5,925 nucleotides of DNA from a bacterium. Lineage in GTDB: Bacteria > Bdellovibrionota > FAC87 > UBA2466. Both the position numbers and the translations under genes were made by a program. The stretch is from assembly GCA_019750655.1 (NCBI GenBank), contig JAIEOG010000255.1, positions 1 to 5,925 of the forward strand, written 5' to 3'. Of the stretch, positions 1-4,690 are shown one piece after another; within the stretch, counting starts at the first letter, position 1, and each line of letters begins with the position of its first letter. The notes under the pieces were generated by a model that was not told where the DNA came from, searched no databases, and was given only the letters and a program-made list of their open reading frames with translations.

Positions 1-342
1 GCTATCTTGAGAGACGAAGGCGAGGAGCGGCGCCAGGCCTTGTTCCAGCGCATCGCAAAGGTCCGAGCGGTGCTTTCCCAGGGGGGTGTTCCTTTAGCGC
101 CCGTGAGGGGCGAGTGGGGGCCTTTATCGCCTATTTTGAGCCTGCCGCTGGCCGGAAACGATAGGGCTTTAAGATTTGCGCAATCTATGCGAAATTCTGG
201 GTGGGACTTGCGCGCAATTCGGTACCCCACCGTAGCCAAAGGCAGTGAAAGGATTCGCCTTTCTGTCGGGCTCGGCCCTACCGAACAGCAGACAGAGCAG
301 ATGGCTCGAGAATTGGTGAAACAATGGACGGCGTTTTCATAA
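1..342 (+). CDS. bioF: 8-amino-7-oxononanoate synthase (BioF), C-terminal part, cut by window start
   Basis: The frame is open from base 1 to TAA at 340-342 and gives 113 residues, roughly the last third of a protein that is usually about 380-390 residues. BioF is a cytosolic PLP enzyme of the alpha-oxoamine synthase family; it condenses a pimeloyl thioester with L-alanine to give KAPA. The visible part is the C-terminal small domain. It has an arginine-rich helix after RDEGEERR, like the segment E. coli BioF has after its catalytic core, and the family signature IRYPTVAKGSERIRLSVGL, which corresponds to E. coli IRPPTVPAGTARLRLTLTA. The PLP lysine lies upstream of the window. A TTG at 7-9 is only an internal leucine codon and should not be taken as a start. 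The last 19 bases overlap bioD. A related alpha-oxoamine synthase is excluded mainly by the bioD and bioA neighbours. Confidence 0.93.
   Translation, partial: AILRDEGEERRQALFQRIAKVRAVLSQGGVPLAPVRGEWGPLSPILSLPLAGNDRALRFAQSMRNSGWDLRAIRYPTVAKGSERIRLSVGLGPTEQQTEQMARELVKQWTAFS
315..319 (+). promoter_or_regulatory. Possible ribosome binding site for bioD
   Basis: GGTGA lies four bases before the ATG at 324, inside the bioF reading frame. The match and spacing are modest, so bioD translation is probably helped by ribosomes finishing bioF 16 bases downstream of the start codon. Confidence 0.4.
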
Positions 343-989
343 CTGGTGTTGATACGAACGTTGGCAAAACGGTTATTGCTGCGGGGATCTTAAAGCTCCT
401 CCACGGCACTCACGCGGCCTGCTATTGGAAGCCCGTGCAAACCGGCACCGTTATGGGCGACGATACCAATGACGTCCAGGCCATCACGGAGCTGGGGTCC
501 GATTGCTTTATGGATCCGGTTTACCGCTTTCCTGAACCTCTTGCACCTCGCCACGCTGCCCAGAAATGGGGCAAACAAGTGGAAATGAGTGCTTTGGTTT
601 CCGCTTTTGAATCGCGCCCGCGCGATCGCGTCTTGGTGATTGAGGGTGCGGGCGGCTTGTTGGTTCCCTTGAACGACAAAGATACTCAACGTGATCTGAT
701 TAAGCGCTTAGGCCTGCCCGCTATTCTTGTGGCGGAAGATCGTGTCGGATCGATCAACCACACTTTGCTTACTCTGGAAGCGTGCCGCGCTCAAAATATT
801 CAGGTGCTCGGCGTAATTCTCACGAAAACCAAAGGCACCTTGGGCAATGCAGATAGCATTACCCACTTCGGCAAAACGGAAATCCTCGCCGATATTCCGC
901 TGTCGGAAGATAAGCGTTCAGCGGTTGCTCAAGTGAGCTGCCACCCACGCCTGCGCAAACTCTTTGGCGTGACTCCGATACCGGTTTAA
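324..989 (+). CDS. bioD: ATP-dependent dethiobiotin synthetase (BioD)
   Basis: BioD is a cytosolic P-loop enzyme that uses ATP and CO2 to close the ureido ring on DAPA, giving dethiobiotin. At 221 residues it has the family's usual size. Seen in the sequence: a P-loop GVDTNVGKT at residues 8-16, with Lys15 as the phosphate-binding lysine; WKPVQTG at 35-41, with Lys36 matching the catalytic Lys37 of E. coli; the acidic pair Asp46-Asp47; EGAGGLLVPL at 107-116, the conserved Mg/substrate loop; GSINHTLLT, matching E. coli GCINHAMLT; and a C-terminal ILADIPLS that resembles the nucleotide-base-binding end. The ATG at 324 leaves only seven residues before the P-loop, as is normal. The gene overlaps bioF by 19 bases and its stop is five bases before bioA, so the three genes form one translationally coupled unit. 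Function is clear from sequence and context. Confidence 0.96.
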   Translation: MDGVFITGVDTNVGKTVIAAGILKLLHGTHAACYWKPVQTGTVMGDDTNDVQAITELGSDCFMDPVYRFPEPLAPRHAAQKWGKQVEMSALVSAFESRPRDRVLVIEGAGGLLVPLNDKDTQRDLIKRLGLPAILVAEDRVGSINHTLLTLEACRAQNIQVLGVILTKTKGTLGNADSITHFGKTEILADIPLSEDKRSAVAQVSCHPRLRKLFGVTPIPV

Positions 990-994
990 CCGCT

Positions 995-2317
995 ATGGCG
1001 GTTCTCCCCAGTCTTGAGGCTTCTCCTATCTGGCACCCGTACACGGCGGTTCCAGCAACGGGTCCTCGCGCGCTGATTACCAAAGGCCACGGCGCTTACC
1101 TTTACGACGCTGAGGGAAAAGCTTATTTCGATGCAACGAGTAGCTGGTGGTGCAACCTCCACGGCCACAGCCACCCAGCGCTCGTAGAAGCGCTGGAGAA
1201 ACAAGCGCGCGTTTTAGATCAGATCTTGCTCGCCCCCCATGCGCACCCCGTAGTTTTGGAATTCTGCCAAGCGCTGCTCGATCAAATGGGCGCGCCCTTT
1301 AGTAAAGTCTTTTTGAGCGATGATGGTTCAACCGCGGTTGAAGCGGGCTTGAAGATGGCCTTGCAGTACTGGCACCGCCAGGGGCAGCCACAGCGCCGCG
1401 AATTCCTTTCTCTGGAACTCGGCTACCACGGCGATACCTTGGGTGCGATTTCCGTAGGCCACATCGATGAGTTTCATAAAGTGTTTTCCGCTCTGCTATC
1501 CACGCGCAAAAGCACGGCGCCTTATTGTTACCGCTGCCCCTTGGGCAAGACGTACCCCGCTTGCGGCGTCGCTTGTTTGTCGGAGGCTGAGCGCCACCTC
1601 GAGGAAGCAGGCGATCGCATCGCGGCGCTGGTCGTCGAGCCGCTGGTGTTGGGAGCGGGAGGGCTCGTAACTTACCCGGCGGAGTACCTCGATCGCCTGA
1701 TGGATCTCTGTCGGCAAAAGGGCGTACTAGTCATTTTCGATGAGGTGTTCACGGGGTTTGGCCGGACGGGAACTTTCTTCGCTTATGAGCAACTGCGCAA
1801 TCGGCCAGATATCGTCTGTCTTTCTAAAGGGCTTACTTCCGGCATGTTGCCCATGGGGGCAACGGTTGCGACACAAGCGATCTTTGAAGCTTTCTGTGGC
1901 GGGGAAAAAGTGAAATTTTTTCATGGCCACACTTTTACCGGGAATGGGCTCAGCGCCGCCGTTGCTTTGGCGAGTTTGAGGTTGTTGCAATCGGAGCGGG
2001 TGCTGGAGCGAAACCAAGAGCTTTCTCAGTTTATGGCAGGGCAAGCCGAGCGATTCCGCGCTTTACCGCTGGTGGGCGACGTTCGGCATTTGGGGATGAT
2101 CTGGACACTGGAACTCGTCCGAGACAAAGCGACACGTGCCTTGTTTGAGCCTGCAAACTCCGCGGGCTGGCGAATTGCCAAACGCGCTTGGGAGAAAGGC
2201 GTCTGGTTGCGTCCGATGGGGCAAGCGCTTTACGTCATCCCTCCGTACTGTTCTTCGCTGGAAGATTTGCAGCGGTGTTTCGACGTGTTATACGCCGAGG
2301 TGGAGGGTGAGGGATGA
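995..2317 (+). CDS. bioA: Adenosylmethionine-8-amino-7-oxononanoate aminotransferase (BioA)
   Basis: This class III PLP aminotransferase converts KAPA to DAPA; S-adenosylmethionine is the usual amino donor. It has 440 residues, a normal length. Landmarks: IWHPYT at 12-17, with Tyr16 matching substrate-site Tyr17 of E. coli; SSWW at 49-52, matching the active-site Trp52; DDGSTAVEAGLK at 109-120, the phosphate-binding loop; GYHGDT at 143-148, where Tyr144 stacks on PLP; FDEVFTGFGRTG at 248-259, where Asp249 binds the pyridine nitrogen; LSKGLTSG, with Lys278 as the Schiff-base lysine; and HTFTGN in the substrate/phosphate site. The N-terminal IWHPYT and SSWW mark it as BioA rather than another class III transaminase. 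Four cysteines cluster at 178-194 (CxxC-x8-CxxxC), absent from E. coli BioA. No Shine-Dalgarno sequence is visible before ATG 995; it starts five bases after the bioD stop, so reinitiation is likely. Its last four bases overlap the next gene. Confidence 0.96.
   Translation: MAVLPSLEASPIWHPYTAVPATGPRALITKGHGAYLYDAEGKAYFDATSSWWCNLHGHSHPALVEALEKQARVLDQILLAPHAHPVVLEFCQALLDQMGAPFSKVFLSDDGSTAVEAGLKMALQYWHRQGQPQRREFLSLELGYHGDTLGAISVGHIDEFHKVFSALLSTRKSTAPYCYRCPLGKTYPACGVACLSEAERHLEEAGDRIAALVVEPLVLGAGGLVTYPAEYLDRLMDLCRQKGVLVIFDEVFTGFGRTGTFFAYEQLRNRPDIVCLSKGLTSGMLPMGATVATQAIFEAFCGGEKVKFFHGHTFTGNGLSAAVALASLRLLQSERVLERNQELSQFMAGQAERFRALPLVGDVRHLGMIWTLELVRDKATRALFEPANSAGWRIAKRAWEKGVWLRPMGQALYVIPPYCSSLEDLQRCFDVLYAEVEGEG
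2302..2306 (+). promoter_or_regulatory. Strong ribosome binding site for the diiron-type gene, inside the bioA 3' end
   Basis: GGAGG lies seven bases before the ATG at 2314, an ideal spacing. It is the best Shine-Dalgarno sequence in the operon and supports ATG 2314 as the true start. It also suggests this fourth gene is translated well in its own right, not only by coupling to bioA. Confidence 0.75.
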
Positions 2318-2925
2318 GCGTTGAATCTCGCTTTGAAAGTGTTCTTGAGGCGATCTGCCAGGATACAGAACAAGAAGATGTCTGGCTCGAGATGTTGTCC
2401 CAGCTCGAGTTTGCCGGTTGCCGCAAAATCGTAAAGGCCGTTCCCTTCGAGCGCGTGAATACGGGAGTGCTTCAGCACATCATGGAAGAGGCGTCGCACG
2501 CTTTTTTGTTGCGCTCCCTGGTCCGCGATCGCGAAGAGGGTTGGGCGACGAACCCGCTCACCGAAGCCGGTTGGGAATATTTCCAGCGCTTGGATCACAG
2601 CGTTAGCGTCTTAGAAGGTAGCGGTTACAGCTACCCTGTCGTTGCTTGGGTGATTGAGCGCCGGGTTCTAGAACTTTACCCGTTGTACTTAAAACATACC
2701 CAGCGCGCCGGCGTGCGCTCTATTGTTACTCGCATTCTCGCGCAGGAAAAAGGCCACAGCGAATCGTTTGGCCATGGCGATTTCGCGCCCGAACTCCGAG
2801 CGCGCGCTATCGAAACCGAGGCTGAACTCTGGGATGCTTTTGTGGGGCGTCTAGAGGCCTGGGCCCTGGGTTCCGTTCGACTTGGCGCGTCGCTGCCACT
2901 GTCTACAAATCTTCAAATCGGTTAA
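2314..2925 (+). CDS. Ferritin-like diiron-type protein of unknown function, last gene of the biotin operon
   Basis: This 203-residue protein looks all-helical and has no signal peptide, so it is probably cytosolic. I do not recognise its exact family. Its acidic and histidine residues follow the four-helix-bundle diiron pattern: Glu26 in helix 1, then Glu59-x-x-His62 (EEASH) 33 residues on; then Glu115 in a third helix (VIERRVLELYP) and Glu145-x-x-His148 (EKGH) 30 residues on. Known carboxylate-bridged diiron proteins (rubrerythrin, ribonucleotide reductase R2, methane monooxygenase) space the two ligands of each half by about 30-34 residues, so the fit is good, although no structure supports it here. 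Members include oxidases, oxygenases and iron stores. The ATGA overlap with bioA, the strong ribosome site and the terminator just after it make it part of the biotin transcript. A role in supplying the pimeloyl precursor is conceivable but is inference only. A heme-oxygenase-like fold is less likely, because that motif ends in DxxxH or HxxxDxxH. Confidence 0.8.
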   Translation: MSVESRFESVLEAICQDTEQEDVWLEMLSQLEFAGCRKIVKAVPFERVNTGVLQHIMEEASHAFLLRSLVRDREEGWATNPLTEAGWEYFQRLDHSVSVLEGSGYSYPVVAWVIERRVLELYPLYLKHTQRAGVRSIVTRILAQEKGHSESFGHGDFAPELRARAIETEAELWDAFVGRLEAWALGSVRLGASLPLSTNLQIG

Positions 2926-2937
2926 CAGCTGCTATGG

Positions 2938-2962
2938 GCGCCCCTTTTCGGGCGCTTTAGCT
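2938..2962 (+). terminator. Intrinsic-type terminator closing the biotin operon
   Basis: GCGCCC (2938-2943) and GGGCGC (2950-2955) form a perfect 6-bp GC stem with a CTTTTC loop, 12 bases after the stop of the diiron-type gene. Two G·U pairs can extend it. The tail is only TTTAGCT, so the U tract is weak and termination may be partial. The hairpin sits between two + strand genes and has no T tract on the opposite strand. Confidence 0.6.
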
Positions 2963-2983
2963 CCCCCCTCGGCGTGTTAGAAT
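2956..2983 (+). promoter_or_regulatory. Candidate extended -10 promoter for the exported pseudoprotease gene
   Basis: TGTTAGAAT at 2975-2983 is an extended -10 element (TGn plus TAGAAT, five of six matches to TATAAT). The best -35 at a 16-base spacing is TTTAGC (2956-2961), a weak match, which is common when the -10 is extended. Transcription would start near 2990, about 25 bases before the TTG start codon. The -35 overlaps the T-rich tail of the preceding terminator. Confidence 0.45.
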
Positions 2984-3006
2984 GGGGCCGGGTTGTAGAC
3001 TGACTT

Positions 3007-3013
3007 GGGGGAA
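3007..3013 (+). promoter_or_regulatory. Ribosome binding site that selects the TTG start at 3017
   Basis: GGGGGAA lies three bases before TTG 3017 when counted from its end, or about six from its GGGGG core. The other in-frame TTG, at 3005, overlaps this purine run and has no comparable site upstream. Starting at 3017 also gives a textbook signal peptide beginning with Met-Lys-Lys. Confidence 0.6.
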
Positions 3014-3016
3014 ACT

Positions 3017-4456
3017 TTGAAAAAAGCCTTCGCTGCTTTATTGCTAGTGACCGCTCTTGCGGCGCACGCTGCGCGCCCCATCCGCCCGACACTCGTCGGG
3101 GGGACGGAAGTCGACCCTTCGCTCTGGAAACCCGTAGCCCTTACAACAGCTGCAACAAACTTCTGCACAGCGACCGTCGTCGGTCCACGCACCATCATCA
3201 CAGCTTCGTTCTGCGGTGGGGATGGAGCGAATATCGCGGTCAAGATTAATGGCAAGAACTACACCGCGAAATTAAAACGCAGTACTGTCGCGAGCCATAA
3301 CGTTGCTCTCGGATTTACGACGGAAGAAATCCAAGGTGTCGACTTCGTCTCTATCGGCGGAACTCCCGCGATGGGGCAAGACATCCTAATGCTGGGTTTC
3401 GGTTGCTACTCTCCCGGCAACGGTGCGCCTGATGGAAAATTGCGCAGCGGAGTTTCGAAGATTTCGGAAGTGCGTCCAGCGGGATTCAGCTCCGAACTGC
3501 CGACGGGCGGCGCACTCATTTGCCCTGGGAGCCAGGGTGGCCCTACGTTCGTTAAAGACGGTGCCAACCTCAAACTCGTAGGCGTGATGACGGGTGTTGG
3601 GATCGACGAGAATGACAATATTACGGGCCCGAATTTCCATGCGCGCACGGACGGCGATCCAGTCATCGCTTTTTTCAACGATTTCAGCTCAAAAAACGGG
3701 AATACTCCCATCTGCGGAATCACAGTTGGCGCCCAGTGCGGAGGCTCTCCGCCGCCCCCGCCACCACCTCCGCCGCCGCCTCCTCCGCCTCCTCCGGATT
3801 TGAAGTGCGAGCTCACGGCAACACCGGAAACCGCGGCTATTGGGCAAGATATCGTTTTGGAGTTGAAGGTAACTGCGGGGACGGCTGCCTCGGCGACCAT
3901 TAACAATATCGGCGTAGCTGTTCCCATCGGTAGAACGACCGTGCGCCAGAATATTGCGGCAGACTATTCTGCAGAAGGCGTTGTGAAGAATGCGGCAGGG
4001 GAATACCACTGCTTCAAACCTTACAAAGTTGTCGGTGGGCAACCGCCCCCTCCGCCGCCTCCGGCTTCCGCTTACGCGGTCGTCAGCACACATTGTGGGC
4101 CAGATGCAAACGCCGCTTCGAGCGGAATTGCGAAAGTCTGTATCGGCAATCTCTCCAAAGACGCAGCGCTGACCCACACGGGATTCACGCAAGCGATCTG
4201 GATTCAGTATTCGACCGGCCTCCAGGAAGTTTTGCCCATAGTGGCGCGCCGACCTGCAGCGGGGAATACGGGGCGTGACGAACTCGCGCTTTACACTGGC
4301 ACCGTGCTTGCGGGCACGAACGGCCCTTCGCTAGACGCTCGCATGGCGACGCTGACGAAAGGCACCGATGGAAGCCCAACGGCCATCGAGGGGCGGACGA
4401 AGACGGCCCAGAATTTCCGCGTGACCTTGAGCCCTGCGGCCCGCACCAAACGCTAG
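3017..4456 (+). CDS. Exported trypsin-fold pseudoprotease with polyproline linkers and Ig-like domain
   Basis: From TTG 3017 the protein has 479 residues. Residues 1-18 are a Sec signal (KK, hydrophobic core, AHA cleavage site). Residues 26 to about 225 follow the S1 trypsin family: LVGG at 26-29 (usual IVGG), Cys50 and Cys66 for the C42-C58 disulfide, IITASFC at 60-66, HNVAL at 94-98, GFG at 127-129, CPGSQGGP at 169-176 and KLVGV at 186-190. Against the family patterns TAAHC, DIAL and GDSGGP, the catalytic His is Phe65, Asp is Asn95 and Ser is Gln173, so hydrolysis is not expected; the oxyanion glycine and disulfide remain. LVGG follows Thr, not Arg/Lys, so tryptic activation is also unlikely. 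Pro245-260 leads to an Ig-like domain at about 261-342 (Cys near each end); Pro343-349 leads to an unrecognised, probably beta-rich C-terminal domain. The likely role is binding outside the cytoplasm; the ligand is unknown. A start at TTG 3005 would add four residues. Confidence 0.85.
   Translation: MKKAFAALLLVTALAAHAARPIRPTLVGGTEVDPSLWKPVALTTAATNFCTATVVGPRTIITASFCGGDGANIAVKINGKNYTAKLKRSTVASHNVALGFTTEEIQGVDFVSIGGTPAMGQDILMLGFGCYSPGNGAPDGKLRSGVSKISEVRPAGFSSELPTGGALICPGSQGGPTFVKDGANLKLVGVMTGVGIDENDNITGPNFHARTDGDPVIAFFNDFSSKNGNTPICGITVGAQCGGSPPPPPPPPPPPPPPPPDLKCELTATPETAAIGQDIVLELKVTAGTAASATINNIGVAVPIGRTTVRQNIAADYSAEGVVKNAAGEYHCFKPYKVVGGQPPPPPPPASAYAVVSTHCGPDANAASSGIAKVCIGNLSKDAALTHTGFTQAIWIQYSTGLQEVLPIVARRPAAGNTGRDELALYTGTVLAGTNGPSLDARMATLTKGTDGSPTAIEGRTKTAQNFRVTLSPAARTKR
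3749..3796 (+). repeat. Run of 16 proline codons (linker 1)
   Basis: Sixteen consecutive proline codons follow Cys-Gly-Gly-Ser and separate the trypsin-fold domain from the Ig-like domain. Codons CCG, CCC, CCA and CCT are mixed, so this is not a pure triplet microsatellite. It should form a stiff polyproline-II rod. Runs of this kind stall ribosomes and need elongation factor EF-P, so translation of this protein probably depends on EF-P. Confidence 0.95.
4043..4063 (+). repeat. Run of 7 proline codons (linker 2)
   Basis: Seven consecutive proline codons follow Gly-Gly-Gln and join the Ig-like domain to the C-terminal domain. The local context (Gly-Gly-Ser or Gly-Gly-Gln, then prolines) matches the first linker, which suggests the two linkers were copied or assembled from the same kind of module. 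Confidence 0.93.
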
Positions 4457-4471
4457 CCGCCTAGGCTTGCG
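4451..4471 (+). terminator. Hairpin spanning the pseudoprotease stop codon
   Basis: CGCTAGCC (4451-4458) and GGCTTGCG (4464-4471) pair over eight positions with one T·T mismatch around a GCCTA loop. The TAG stop (4454-4456) lies in the 5' arm. No T tract follows, so it may protect the 3' end or aid termination with the next hairpin rather than act as a classic terminator. Confidence 0.35.
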
Positions 4472-4493
4472 ACAGAGGTTAGCAAATCAGGGC

Positions 4494-4517
4494 ACCGGCG
4501 GCTCGCGCCGCGGGTTT
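4494..4517 (+). terminator. GC-rich hairpin with short T tail, possible terminator
   Basis: GCGGC (4498-4502) and GCCGC (4507-4511) pair around a TCGC loop. Beyond one G·G mismatch the stem extends by ACC (4494-4496) with GGT (4513-4515). The sequence then runs TTTGAT, a weak T tail. It lies about 40 bases after the pseudoprotease stop, where a terminator would be expected. Confidence 0.35.
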
Positions 4518-4523
4518 GATGCC

Positions 4524-4532
4524 TGTCAGAAT
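4524..4532 (+). promoter_or_regulatory. Extended -10-like motif upstream of the TPR gene
   Basis: TGTCAGAAT matches the extended -10 proposed for the pseudoprotease (TGTTAGAAT) at eight of nine bases. No -35 is visible at the right distance, and the hexamer CAGAAT matches TATAAT at only four of six. If used, it would leave a leader of about 150 bases containing the inverted repeat at 4603-4630. Confidence 0.22.
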
Positions 4533-4602
4533 ACTGCCTCTTTCCTCGGGTTTACGCCCAACCCCTTGTAGGGACTTCAGAAATGCGCTGGCGCACAAGC
4601 TA

Positions 4603-4630
4603 GGCAGCGGCGCCCAAGATTGTCGCTGCC
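4603..4630 (+). repeat. Perfect 7-bp inverted repeat in the leader of the TPR gene
   Basis: GGCAGCG (4603-4609) and CGCTGCC (4624-4630) are exact inverse complements separated by 14 bases. Their centres are 21 bases apart, two helical turns, as for a dimeric repressor site. In RNA the stem can grow to ten pairs with two G·U pairs, leaving an 8-base loop. No T tract follows directly, so a terminator is unlikely. It could be an operator or a leader structure; chance is also possible. Confidence 0.35.
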
Positions 4631-4690
4631 CGTAGGCACTGGCCTTGCTTTGTTTTCCGCGGGGCCGTGAAAACGGCTGTGTGGTGGAAG

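Larger units (their letters stand above)
4457..4690. other. Intergenic region between the pseudoprotease and TPR genes
   Basis: About 230 bases with no convincing gene on either strand. It holds most of the stop-codon hairpin, a second GC-rich hairpin, an extended -10-like motif and a 7-bp inverted repeat, each listed separately. A weak minus-strand open frame here and into the TPR gene lacks a recognisable protein and overlaps the TPR coding frame. No tRNA features (T-loop consensus, acceptor stem) were seen. Confidence 0.6.

Noticed and set aside
7..342. Independent small gene of 111 residues starting at TTG 7
   Set aside because: The frame is open to the window edge and the sequence is the C-terminal domain of BioF, so the TTG is an internal codon.
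3005..3016. TTG 3005 as the start of the pseudoprotease
   Set aside because: It sits on the purine run that serves as ribosome site for TTG 3017, and it would put Gly-Glu-Thr ahead of the Lys-Lys of an otherwise normal signal peptide.
3749..3796. Simple-sequence or CRISPR-like repeat array
   Set aside because: The units are proline codons with mixed third bases inside one reading frame, with no spacers and no direct repeats outside it.
3406..3927. Minus-strand open frame of 173 residues with a long glycine run
   Set aside because: It is the antisense shadow of the polyproline-encoding stretch (CCG/CCT read backwards gives glycine). It has no family signature, while the + strand frame has a signal peptide and trypsin-fold motifs.
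4457..4690. tRNA or riboswitch in the intergenic region
   Set aside because: No T-loop consensus, cloverleaf pairing or known riboswitch core was found; only separate small hairpins.
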